From a virus: 23,809 bases of DNA. Location: the IMG/VR virus record IMGVR_UViG_3300023235_000136, positions 1-23,809 of that record; one strand, given 5' to 3'. This document shows positions 6,419 to 15,700 of the stretch, piece after piece. Under the pieces are notes generated by a model. That model worked only from the letters and a program-made list of their open reading frames with translations. It had not been told where the DNA came from and made no database searches. Position 1 is the stretch's first letter. Each line of letters starts with the position of its first letter. The position numbers and the translations under genes were made by a program.

Positions 6419-7123
6419 ATGGCATATACAAATCCGCTGATTCCTTTAGTTGATATTCAACAACAGGAACAGCCAAGTAATGAGAGCTCATATCAGTTGG
6501 TTACCTTTGGTACAATAACTGGTGGAAGCCCTTACGCCGGTGCTACTTACGCAAATATCTTTGCGTTAGAGTGCTTACTCCAAGACTTAGACGGTTCAGC
6601 TGTTTACCAAATGACTGGTACAGTTGCTGTTCCAGCTTGGTCAACAATCGGCTCAGGTGCCGCTGGTGCAACTGGTTATACAGGATATACAGGTTATACA
6701 GGCCCTGGAGTAACTGGTGCAACTGGTTACACTGGCGCTGATGGAGCTACTGGTCCTACTGGCTACACTGGTCCTGACGGAGCAGCTACTGACACTGGTG
6801 CCACTGGTCCTGACGGCCCAACTGGTCCTACTGGCTACACTGGCCCTGACGGAGCAGCTACTGACACTGGTGCAACTGGCTACACTGGTCCTGACGGAGC
6901 TACTGGTTATACAGGCTACACTGGATACTCAGGAGCTGATTCTTCAGTTACTGGTCCTGATGGTCCTACTGGCCCTACTGGCTACACTGGTCCTGATGGT
7001 CCTACTGGTTACACAGGATTCACTGGTTACACTGGACCCGGAAACGGCTTCAATGCCGGTCCTACTGGTCCAATACAAACAATCACAATTGTTGATGGTT
7101 TGGTCACAGGAATAACTCTTTAG
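6419..7123 (+). CDS. Collagen-like fibre or decoration protein
   Basis: The 234-residue protein has an N-terminal domain of about 80 residues (with [20 protein letters not shown]), a collagen-like Gly-X-Y tract at residues 83-208 rich in GYT, GAT, GPD and GPT, and a short C-terminal cap ([18 protein letters not shown]). Gly-X-Y tracts form triple helices in phage fibres even without hydroxyproline, Thr replacing it here. The short breaks (ATDT, ADSSV) would be kinks. The C-terminal cap may trimerise the shaft. It sits between neck and nozzle genes, so a whisker, appendage fibre or capsid decoration role is likely. Host binding is possible but not shown. Confidence 0.75.
   Translation: MAYTNPLIPLVDIQQQEQPSNESSYQLVTFGTITGGSPYAGATYANIFALECLLQDLDGSAVYQMTGTVAVPAWSTIGSGAAGATGYTGYTGYTGPGVTGATGYTGADGATGPTGYTGPDGAATDTGATGPDGPTGPTGYTGPDGAATDTGATGYTGPDGATGYTGYTGYSGADSSVTGPDGPTGPTGYTGPDGPTGYTGFTGYTGPGNGFNAGPTGPIQTITIVDGLVTGITL
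6665..7042 (+). repeat. Collagen-like Gly-X-Y coding tract
   Basis: Degenerate 9-base units encode Gly-X-Thr or Gly-Pro-Asp triplets. A longer direct repeat with a 72-base period is visible: the block starting GGCTACACTGG at 6761 recurs at 6833 over about 46 bases with few changes. The tract also creates a long false ORF in another + frame. Confidence 0.9.
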
Positions 7124-7131
7124 TTTTCCTA

Positions 7132-7163
7132 TTCCCCACTTCTTTTTGCGGATGAGTGGGGGG
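7132..7163 (+). other. Intergenic hairpin between fibre and nozzle genes
   Basis: CCCCACT (7134-7140) pairs with AGTGGGG (7155-7161) around a 14-base loop, extendable by two T-G wobbles. No T-run follows on either strand, so it is a weak terminator at best; RNA processing or stabilisation fits equally well. Confidence 0.5.
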
Positions 7164-7185
7164 TTAGTAAAATTAATATAAAATT

Positions 7186-8637
7186 ATGCCAGACATGGAA
7201 AACATTATAATCCCATACCCAACGGAAGGAGTTATACGCTCGTCTCAATTAAGTGACACTGTTTGCCCGGAGAACTCTGTTCAACTAGCAATCAATATGC
7301 ACTTCGATAGGATTGGTTCAATGACTACTAGACTTGGAATTGCTAATTACGCAGACCAATTAGCAGGAAGCGTAACTGCTTTCGGGACTTTAAATATACA
7401 AGGAGGAAACAAGAGATTATTCGGACAGGTAGCTAAGGACATTTCAGTATGGAACGGAACTACCTGGGCTTCAGTAAGGACAACCACCGTAACTACAATC
7501 GCTAGGTTTAGTCAGTTTCTAAATAGAACCTGGATGGTAAATGGAAATGCTGGAGACGACCCCCAGACTTCAAATGGAGGAGCTTTCGCCGGGACAGATG
7601 TTCCAGCTACATTCCCTGCTGCTGATTTTATTGAAGCTGGGTTTGATGGAAGAGTTTGGGTGGCTGATTCAGCTAATGATATCCTTTACTTCACAGATAT
7701 TGTTCAGTCAACTGACGGAATCAATTATATTACCCCATTGACTTTTGACATAACTACTAACTTTATTAGCAAATTTTCTCCTCAAGACGGGGAATCCATA
7801 ACTGGGTTATTCAGGGTGCCCAAGGCGCTCCTTCTTTTTAAACAAAATCATATTTATAGGGTGTACGGAACAACTAATGTTGACCCGTATCCGGCTTACA
7901 ACGTTGGTACTTACTCCCAGGAATCAATTGTCCAGGGGAAAGATGGAGTTTATTTCCATCATTCTTCCGGTTTCTATAAGTTTACTTACGATACTCAGCC
8001 TACTGAAATTTCTCGCAGGGTTAGTGACTTTATAAAGGCTATCCCTAGAACTAATTATGAAAACGTAGCGGGGGTATATGATGGTAGGGATGCCATAAAA
8101 TGGTCTGTTGGGCCACTTACTGTTGAAGGAGTTACCTATGCTAACTGTCAGATGAGATATTCTATATCTACTCAGGTTTGGACTATCTATGATTTTGCAG
8201 ATAACAGTATTACAGCACTGGTTCGTTATGACGACGGAACTACCATCGAGCAGATTGCGGGGACCTCTACTGGTTTAGTTGGAAAACTTGATTCAGGACA
8301 TACAGATTTTGGAACAAAGATTTACTATGAAATGATTGACAGATGGCGTTCATTCACTGAGATGTACTCTCGTTCTAAAACAATGACCGGGATAGCTGTC
8401 ATGAGTGAAAATGCCGGAGGCTCAGTCGTTCAGTATCAAGTTAATAAGGATGATGTTAATAAATGGAACAACGTTGGGACTATTAAAATAGATTACGCGG
8501 CTCTATTCCCTAACGAGGTGACCAAGGACTTTAATTTAATTAGATTAAGAATAAGCGGAAACTCTACTGGAGACCCGATAATATTTAACGGTGTCGAAAT
8601 ACTATCATTAGACGACGCTGGATTTGAAGAAAACTAA
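7186..8637 (+). CDS. Tail nozzle / DNA-stabilisation-like beta-propeller protein
   Basis: The 483-residue product is nearly all beta with repeated blade-like segments: FGTLNIQGGNKRLFGQ, ISVWNGTTWAS, WMVNGNAGD, GRVWVADSANDILYFTD, LLLFKQNHIYRVYGT, GVYFHHSSGFYKF and STQVWTIYDF. The early segment MHFDRIGSMTTRLGIANY is of the kind that starts P22 gp10 and T7 gp12 type nozzle proteins, where a conserved R.G tract precedes the propeller. It follows the adaptor-like and collagen-like genes, as expected for a podovirus tail tube. No enzyme motif is seen. The propeller call is fairly safe; the exact tail position is inferred from synteny. Confidence 0.6.
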   Translation: MPDMENIIIPYPTEGVIRSSQLSDTVCPENSVQLAINMHFDRIGSMTTRLGIANYADQLAGSVTAFGTLNIQGGNKRLFGQVAKDISVWNGTTWASVRTTTVTTIARFSQFLNRTWMVNGNAGDDPQTSNGGAFAGTDVPATFPAADFIEAGFDGRVWVADSANDILYFTDIVQSTDGINYITPLTFDITTNFISKFSPQDGESITGLFRVPKALLLFKQNHIYRVYGTTNVDPYPAYNVGTYSQESIVQGKDGVYFHHSSGFYKFTYDTQPTEISRRVSDFIKAIPRTNYENVAGVYDGRDAIKWSVGPLTVEGVTYANCQMRYSISTQVWTIYDFADNSITALVRYDDGTTIEQIAGTSTGLVGKLDSGHTDFGTKIYYEMIDRWRSFTEMYSRSKTMTGIAVMSENAGGSVVQYQVNKDDVNKWNNVGTIKIDYAALFPNEVTKDFNLIRLRISGNSTGDPIIFNGVEILSLDDAGFEEN

Positions 8638-8638
8638 T

Positions 8639-10765
8639 ATGAAACTAGCAGATTTATTTTTAAATAGATTCCTATACAGGGACAATAAACAGAACTCGGA
8701 AACGAAGGACTCTGCTTTTGTTTCTGCGGATTCTTCTGAGATAGACCCGGCTTCTATCCCTTCCGGAGGTGCTGCCCAAGATATAAATACCGGAAACGTT
8801 CAAATAGATGGAGCCCAATTGGAACCTGGTACATATCCGACAACCACTCTCGATGTCTCAAACTGGGGCTGGGGTCAAACTTGTGCCTTCGTTTCTGCCA
8901 CTCTAAATACTGTGACCTGGGGAGCTGGAACATTTACCTCAGCTGATGGCGAGGCCTATGCAATCAGTGCTGGCACTACTGGAGTGATGGCCGCTAAAAC
9001 TTATATATATTTAGACTTAAACGTATCTGAGACCGTGTATCAGAAAACTACCACCTCATCAACTTCGGTCGGAGTTGGTAAGGTTCTTGTCGCCGTAGCT
9101 GAGAATGGACCAGCAACTGCAACTTATATGCTCTCCGAGGCCACTCAGATAGTTGGTGATAATATAATAGCTAACACCATTAACGCTTCTAAAATTACAA
9201 CTGGTCAGTTGGTTGTTGGTGATGCTTGGGTAGGATTAGGGTCAGCAGAAGATGCGGCCGGGGTTACTACTATTGTTGGAAACACAGTCACCACTGGGTA
9301 TGTGAACGCTCTATCCATAACGGCAACTGGGCAGATTACTGCTGGTTCAATGCTCGTCGTGAATGGAGGCAACACCGTAGGATTTACTCCAGCAGGAGCT
9401 AACGCTATTTTTGCTGGACCGACTGGTGCACCTACATTTTATGTGACTCCAGCTGGAGCGCTGACAGCTACCTCAGTAACAATCACTGGAGACGTAACTG
9501 CTACTGCTGGGTCTGATTGGACCGGTAATGCAATTGCTTCTGCTTATATAGGAAATTTAGATGCTTCAAAAATAACAACAGGGTCACTATCAGTGTCTCG
9601 TACGGATGCTGACGTGACTCAAACAGCTTTGACTGCTGGTGCAAATATTGATAACGCTAAGGCTAATGGCACTACACTTATCACTGGTGGTTATATTACT
9701 ACCGGAATAATTACAGCTAGCAACATAACAACCGGAACTCTTAGTGCTGTAACGGTTCAAACATCATCTGGTAATGAAAGGATTAAACTAATTAGCGATA
9801 GTATTCAATTTTATTCCGGTGGAACTCTCAGAGCTACGTTAGACGGAACATCATCTGGAAACGGCGGATGTAGAAATACCGGAGACTTCTATGTAGCAAA
9901 TAACAAATCATACTGGATTGCTTCAACTGCTGGTGGCTCTAGCGAATACGGTGGAATTGGTGTTGACAATTCAAATCATTTAATAATAACTTGTGGTACT
10001 GCTGACGACCTTTACATAAAGAATAATGCTGGAACTAATATGGTTTATATGAGCGATAGCGCTCAAGCTATCTTTTATGACGGAATCAATTCAGAGGGTA
10101 ATTTTAATGTTGGGGGAGGCTATGCAGCTAGATTTGAGAGTATTCCTATATACTTACAATCAGGAGCTGGAACAAACTGTAGAATACAAGGTTCCTCAAC
10201 GGTCATATCTTACGAAGCCCCTAACGACCATAATTTCTATGTTGGAGGTACGGCCTCAGTTGACGCTGTTATAGACGCTAATATCTGGACTAATGGAGAC
10301 TTACTGGCGGACGGTTCAAAAACATTCTTAACCTCTCATCCGGATGGAAAAAAAGATAAACTATTAAGATATACTGCACAAGAAAGCCCTGAAGTTATAT
10401 TGAGACATAGAGGTAAAGCTAGTACAGATGGACTAGGTAAAGCCGAAATTACCCTTCCTTCTCATTTCACTTTAATAACAGACCCAGCTGGAGACGTTAC
10501 AGTTAACCTCACTGTCATTGGAGATAATCGTATTTTCTTGCAAGACGAGCCGACTAACGAGAGGGTGAGAGTCGGAAGCTCAAACCCCAATGTCGATTTC
10601 CATTATGAAGTAATGGCTATCAGAAATGGATATCTAGGTGCAGCGGTAGAGTTAGATATAGATGATAAGTCACTTGTTGCAAAAGATAGAATCTTAGTTG
10701 AAAAAATGAAAAAAATAAAAAGCATTGAGATTAAGACTGTTAAAAAAGACAAAAAAGTAATATAA
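8639..10765 (+). CDS. Long tail fibre / receptor-binding protein
   Basis: I chose ATG 8639, two bases after the upstream stop, instead of TTG 8624, which overlaps that gene; the product is 708 residues. The middle repeats segments such as NTINASKITTGQL, NLDASKITTGSL and ITASNITTGTL, typical of trimeric fibre shafts and the tail region of host-specificity proteins. The C-terminal 145 residues (from about 560) contain FLTSHPDG, LLRYTAQESPEV, RHRGKAS, ITLPSHFTLIT and FHYEVMAIRNG, a beta-rich tip seen at the end of many phage fibres. The final 25 residues are very lysine-rich. It probably contacts the host receptor. Confidence 0.75.
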   Translation: MKLADLFLNRFLYRDNKQNSETKDSAFVSADSSEIDPASIPSGGAAQDINTGNVQIDGAQLEPGTYPTTTLDVSNWGWGQTCAFVSATLNTVTWGAGTFTSADGEAYAISAGTTGVMAAKTYIYLDLNVSETVYQKTTTSSTSVGVGKVLVAVAENGPATATYMLSEATQIVGDNIIANTINASKITTGQLVVGDAWVGLGSAEDAAGVTTIVGNTVTTGYVNALSITATGQITAGSMLVVNGGNTVGFTPAGANAIFAGPTGAPTFYVTPAGALTATSVTITGDVTATAGSDWTGNAIASAYIGNLDASKITTGSLSVSRTDADVTQTALTAGANIDNAKANGTTLITGGYITTGIITASNITTGTLSAVTVQTSSGNERIKLISDSIQFYSGGTLRATLDGTSSGNGGCRNTGDFYVANNKSYWIASTAGGSSEYGGIGVDNSNHLIITCGTADDLYIKNNAGTNMVYMSDSAQAIFYDGINSEGNFNVGGGYAARFESIPIYLQSGAGTNCRIQGSSTVISYEAPNDHNFYVGGTASVDAVIDANIWTNGDLLADGSKTFLTSHPDGKKDKLLRYTAQESPEVILRHRGKASTDGLGKAEITLPSHFTLITDPAGDVTVNLTVIGDNRIFLQDEPTNERVRVGSSNPNVDFHYEVMAIRNGYLGAAVELDIDDKSLVAKDRILVEKMKKIKSIEIKTVKKDKKVI

Positions 10766-10772
10766 TAAACAT

Positions 10773-11765
10773 ATGGCAAGAAATTTTTACAAAAAAGACG
10801 GTAGCTACTATTACGCTGATAATAATCAGAAGATTTATAATGAGGCTGAACTACAAGAAGCTGCTCAAAGCGGAACAGAAGTACCTTACTCTGAACCGGG
10901 TGGAAACTCGGATGGAAATAGGGACTTTTATAAAATCGGTAATGACTATTTTTATTCTGATAATGGACAACAGATTTTGAATGAACCAGAACTACAAGAA
11001 GCTTCTAACTATGGAGTAGAAATTCCGCCAACCCAAGCAGCTGTGGATAAGATTTACGCAGACGAGGCTGCTAATAACCCCGCCATTAGTGAGTTAACTC
11101 AGGGTGGCAGTACAATTGAAGAAATTATCAACGCTTTATCCACAGGTAATCTATCAGGTGTAGTTGACTGGAATGGTCAACCTTTCAGTGTCGAAGACCA
11201 ACAGGCGGCTCTCACTCAGGCTAATGAGGATAACAAGTTGTACTACGAGGCTCTGAAGAATAAAGAAACTGCCGAAGCTGAATCTACACTCGAGCAAGAT
11301 AAGGCTAACTATCAGGAATATCTACTTAATGCTGGACAATCTTTCGAATCAGACAAATCTAAAATTGACCAACAGGCGGCTAACTCAGGTGTGCTATTTT
11401 CTGGTGGAAGAGTTCAGAGAGAGAAGAATATGCAGAGAGCCTACGAGCAAGACCAGTCATATCAACAAGGTAAGTTAGCTAGAAATATTGGAACTACAGC
11501 GAGTGACTACCAATACAAATATGGAAATGATGCTGCTCAGGGTCTAAATAAATACTACAAAACAGGTGGAAATACTTACAATCCTAATGTAGCCAGAGGC
11601 GGAGTCGGGTCTTCTGGACTTTCAAGCGTTTATAATCCAAACAAATATAACTATCAAGGAACCAGGAATACTGAAAGAAGTGCAGCCTCTAACACTAGGG
11701 CCGCAGGTTATCTTTGGAACAAGGGAAATAAACTGCTAGGTACAGGATATAAAAATCAATATTAA
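10773..11765 (+). CDS. Probable internal virion protein with a duplicated N-terminal motif
   Basis: The 330-residue protein starts with two copies of a 35-residue unit (residues 4-38 and 50-84) of the form [ND]FYK...YYYADN...E.ELQEA...G.E[VI]P. A Gln/Glu/Lys-rich helical region (about 110-240) follows with ANSGVLFSGGRVQRE, a motif seen in helical minor virion proteins, then a Gly/Tyr/Asn-rich tail (SSVYNPNKYNYQG). It starts 7 bases after the fibre gene and precedes another unknown and the giant polyvalent protein, the place where podoviruses encode ejected core proteins. Function beyond that is unknown. Confidence 0.5.
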   Translation: MARNFYKKDGSYYYADNNQKIYNEAELQEAAQSGTEVPYSEPGGNSDGNRDFYKIGNDYFYSDNGQQILNEPELQEASNYGVEIPPTQAAVDKIYADEAANNPAISELTQGGSTIEEIINALSTGNLSGVVDWNGQPFSVEDQQAALTQANEDNKLYYEALKNKETAEAESTLEQDKANYQEYLLNAGQSFESDKSKIDQQAANSGVLFSGGRVQREKNMQRAYEQDQSYQQGKLARNIGTTASDYQYKYGNDAAQGLNKYYKTGGNTYNPNVARGGVGSSGLSSVYNPNKYNYQGTRNTERSAASNTRAAGYLWNKGNKLLGTGYKNQY

Positions 11766-11769
11766 ATAT

Positions 11770-12744
11770 ATGAATCCATTACAAAGTCTTTTTAACAGAG
11801 GTCCGGAGCCTATCAATTTGCCGGAGATGCCAGTATTGAATCCTGGTTCGTCACCGCTCTTTGGTTCTGACCCTAAGACATCAAATCAAACACTTCCCTA
11901 CGGCGGAGGTTCTTATAACCCTGCTGGGAAATCAACCATAGTCCCGGAGAATGATGTGTACGCTAGATATAGAGACCCCAAAACTGGGGATATAATGCCT
12001 CCTAACGAATATGCTCTGTCCCTGGGTAACAAAATACCTAAAGGCACAGGACAAATTCCTAACTACGCCGGAGACGCTATGACTAATCCTAACCAGTCAG
12101 CGAATGAACTAAAAGGAAGGGCTAGAGATATGACCAATGCAAGGAATGATATAGCAACTGGAACAAAAGACCCCTACGGAGTTGGAAATAAATCTGGCAT
12201 TGCCTATAGTCCTACTGAATTGAAAGCTATCGAAAATGCTTATGCGGGTGTCTATGACCCAGCTTTAAACGATGTATTCTCAAGACTACAGGACAAGCAG
12301 GCTGAAGACGCTAAGATTGCTTCCAGGGAGGACAGAGTCTTCGCCACTAACGAAGCTATTCGTCAATGGCAGGCTACCACTGGAACAAAAAAGAGTGGTT
12401 CAAGTGACCCCAAGGCTCTTTTCACTCAAACTCAACTTAACAACGGTTCCAGCAACTCAGGTTTAGGCTTAGAAATTTTTAGCACATTAGATAATGATAT
12501 TAAAAACTTCTATATAAATCCTCCTATGGGCTTGGACGACATGGAAAAGAAAGTCCCAATGTATGAGGTATTCAATAACTACTTTGGAAAAATTGAAGCA
12601 GGGGATATCAAAGCACAGAAAGTAAATGATATGATAGTAGAAAGCACACTGCCAAATCCAGTGAAGCATTACTTCATTGAACAACTGCCATTGGATGCCC
12701 CGGAAAAAGAAAAAAGCTGGAAGAACATCTGGGGATTATTATAA
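11770..12744 (+). CDS. Probable internal virion protein, unknown
   Basis: The 324-residue protein has a disordered Pro/Gly/Ser-rich N-terminal third (LPEMPVLNPGSSPLFG), a short conserved-looking segment VYARYRDPKTGDIMPPNEYA (about 58-77), a charged helical middle (AYAGVYDPALNDVFSRLQDK, EDRVFATNEAIRQWQAT) and a compact helical end. I recognise no enzyme motif or membrane span. It starts 4 bases after the preceding gene and ends 13 bases before the giant gene, so all three are likely translated from one message. An ejection-core or scaffold-like role is a guess from position. Confidence 0.5.
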   Translation: MNPLQSLFNRGPEPINLPEMPVLNPGSSPLFGSDPKTSNQTLPYGGGSYNPAGKSTIVPENDVYARYRDPKTGDIMPPNEYALSLGNKIPKGTGQIPNYAGDAMTNPNQSANELKGRARDMTNARNDIATGTKDPYGVGNKSGIAYSPTELKAIENAYAGVYDPALNDVFSRLQDKQAEDAKIASREDRVFATNEAIRQWQATTGTKKSGSSDPKALFTQTQLNNGSSNSGLGLEIFSTLDNDIKNFYINPPMGLDDMEKKVPMYEVFNNYFGKIEAGDIKAQKVNDMIVESTLPNPVKHYFIEQLPLDAPEKEKSWKNIWGLL

Positions 12745-12757
12745 TAAAATTAATAAA

Positions 12758-15700
12758 ATGATAAATCCGTTTAATCCTACAATAGCGGATAAGAAAAATC
12801 CGTTTAATCAGGCTTCTCCTAGCCAGGAAATGCCTAAACTAAATCCTTCTCCTTCCATGAAGAAGTTTTTTAGCACCTTCCCGACTCAAGCTCCAACCCA
12901 ATCTCCAACCCCGCGGGTAATGCCAACACCAGCCGACCCGGTTGGCAAGGGTGAAACTTTATCCCAGGGCGGAAATAGAGCGAAGGAAGCTCCTAGCACT
13001 TGGAATAAGATAGCCAGAGCCGTTCTCCCTAGAGGAATGGAAGACTATTTTGGTATGAACGAAGACCCAAGTAAACCTCTGAGTGTACAGGAATCAGAAA
13101 ATGCTAAACAATCATACTGGCGCGGACAGAGAAAAGAAGAAAATATAGCTGGTGTTACTAAAGAAGTAGACGAATATGTTCCTCCAACAGATTTCTGGGG
13201 GAAGTTAGGCGAAGTAGCAAAATACCGTGGCTATACTAGCAATGTTTTCACTGGCTTTATTAAACCGGCCATTGGTACAGTTGTTGAACAGGCCGGACTA
13301 CAAAGCAATAATCCAGAGCTTAGAAAATGGGGAGAACAATTTGCAGACAGAACACTAGAAAAAGAAAGCCGGAGGTCAAGTGCTCAATCAATGGCTGACG
13401 TTCCTGGTGTATTTGAGGGTGGATTAAAAGACCCTCGTTATTATTCAAAAACAATGACTCAAGCTGTTGGTTTCCTAACGGCTATTCTTGGTACATCCGT
13501 TGCCGTTACTGCCGTGACTAAAAATCCTGTCCTTGGTGCAACCGCTGCTTTTTCCGTTGGTGCAGCATTGGAAAGTTCCGGTGCTTACCAGGATATGATT
13601 GATAGTGGTGTTGCTCCGGATGATGCTAATACCGCAGCACAGATTTACGGAGTAGCCGCCTCAATGATTGAGAACGCCACTGGTATTAAACCAATGGGAG
13701 GCGTAAAGGCACTGACTCAAGATTTCGCAGTTGACGCTGCCAAGAATGGTAGTGTTAAAAGCTTTTTCAAAACATGGGCACAAGAAGGTATTTTAGAAGA
13801 GGGCTCACAGCAAATGGTAGAAAACATAATTACTAAATTCGTAGATAAAGACAGGCAAGTATTTGACAACGTTCTCGAAAGTATGGTCAGCGGTTCAGTT
13901 GGTGCATTGCCGGCCGTTGGTGGTGGAGCAGTTTATAATAGATATAAAAACAAAAAAGATAAAATAATAGAGGAGGACATAATGGGCCCAGATGGAAAAC
14001 CACTTACAATTTCTCATTTTACAGACGATAAAAATATAAATTCAATATTATCTCAGGGCTTTGACACATCGAGAGCTCCTATTCATGGCATAAAAGGTCT
14101 CGAGGCGGGAGAGGCTACTGGAAAATTTGGGAACGATACTCTATATTTTACCACTGATAATAATAGATGGAATAAAGCTCAGGTGTTTGTAGGAGAGGGT
14201 AAGGGGACTGTTAGCCAACAGGCTTTTAATTATGAGACTCAGCAATGGGAGACTGAGGAAAACGCTTACAAGATGGTAGACTTAGCTCCAATAGAATCAA
14301 CTATAAAAGATGAGGCAAAGATATTAACCGTTGATAGCGTAGCTAAGGCGGAGGAAGTTATTGGCTCTCAAAGATTCAATAACTTTAAATTTAAGATGAT
14401 AGAAGACCTTGTGGCATCAGCCAGGAGAGACGGTTATGATATTTTAAATATTAAAGAGGGAGAAAAGGGAGCTTGGGGAGGCATCAATGAAGACCCAACT
14501 AAGACAGGTTACGGAGTTCTTACCGGAAATAGTGGTAATGACGACTACTTCGTTTTAAACAAAGATATACTTAATATAAAAGGAGCCAAGCAAGAAGAGC
14601 AGCCATTGGATACAAGCAAGACTGTGGGAGAATTACAAAAAGAATATAGTGATACCAAGCCTGGATATAAAAAGTTCAGTGAGTATGTTGATACGATGGT
14701 CCAGAACCAAACAGTCAAGCCAGAAGAGGCTACTATCCTGAAGACTTTATTTGAAGGAACAAAAGATGATTTATTGGGAGCGTTAAAATTCTCTGATAAT
14801 GGAAGACTTTCTAGCACGTCAGGAAGATTTATATATGGGAGAAGACCTGGTAGTCCAATTATTGACAATCCTCGGATACAAATGCAGAAGGGGTTAGACG
14901 CTAAAGGGTTTGCTCAAGCTAGTAGGGTATTCGTCCACGAGTTCGGGCACGCTGGATGGCACCTAGTATTAACAGCAGAAGAGAGAGCTATTGTAGAGGA
15001 TGTGTTTAACAAAATGCCTAGGGCAGAACGAAGACGACTGTTTAGTGATAATAGTAATAATGCTGACTACTACGCCGGAACTGCCAGAGAATTCTTTGCT
15101 CAAAGTTTTTCTGATTATGTGTTCGAAAATAAAGTGTCAGACACTCAGATGAAACCACTTCTGAAGAGACTGGCTGAAACATTTTACAGACGATTGAGGA
15201 ATTTAGTAACAAGAGGTGAAATCCCAGCCGTAAAAGCAATGAGTCCTGTATTTGAAAAGATTTTAGCAGGGGATAAAACAACACCTCTCACTGAGTTTTA
15301 CAATAAAGAAAATATTAGTTTCAAAGAAAAGCTTCAGGAAATATTTGATAATCTGGCCCCGGAAACTAAGGCCCAACGACAGGCCACTGGACAGAAACCT
15401 TTATTTACCGCTCCTGCCACAAAAGAAGTTCCAGTAGAGGAGATTATGCCTAAGACTGGTGATTCTGCTGCAGAAATGGGAGAAGAAATACGACAGAAAG
15501 GTACAGAAGGACTGCCACCGGATATCGCTTCAACAGTAGAACCGTTAGAGAAAGTCATAGGCAGTGAAAGAAAAACTCCTCTCAAAGAGAGAGTGAGATT
15601 TTTAGACTACCTTAGAACTCCCTGGAAAGTATTCGATAGAATGGGAATTAGAGCTTCTTACCAGAAATTATTGTCTGGCTATGAGGGCTACGTTAAAGAA

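Noticed and set aside
6717-7115. 132-residue + strand ORF overlapping the collagen gene
   Set aside because: It is a frame-shifted reading of the Gly-X-Y repeat, giving Leu/Thr/Val low complexity only.
7134-7161. Hairpin considered as a rho-independent terminator
   Set aside because: No T-run follows on either strand; kept only as a hairpin.
10053-10064. AGCGATAGCGCT, similar to the operator palindrome
   Set aside because: It lies inside the fibre gene, differs in symmetry and has no promoter around it.
12677-12757. TTG-started extension of the giant protein
   Set aside because: It overlaps the previous gene by 68 bases; ATG 12758 follows that gene's stop directly.
14545-14868. 107-residue - strand ORF inside the giant gene
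   Set aside because: Shadow of the polyvalent gene; composition and lack of neighbours do not support coding.
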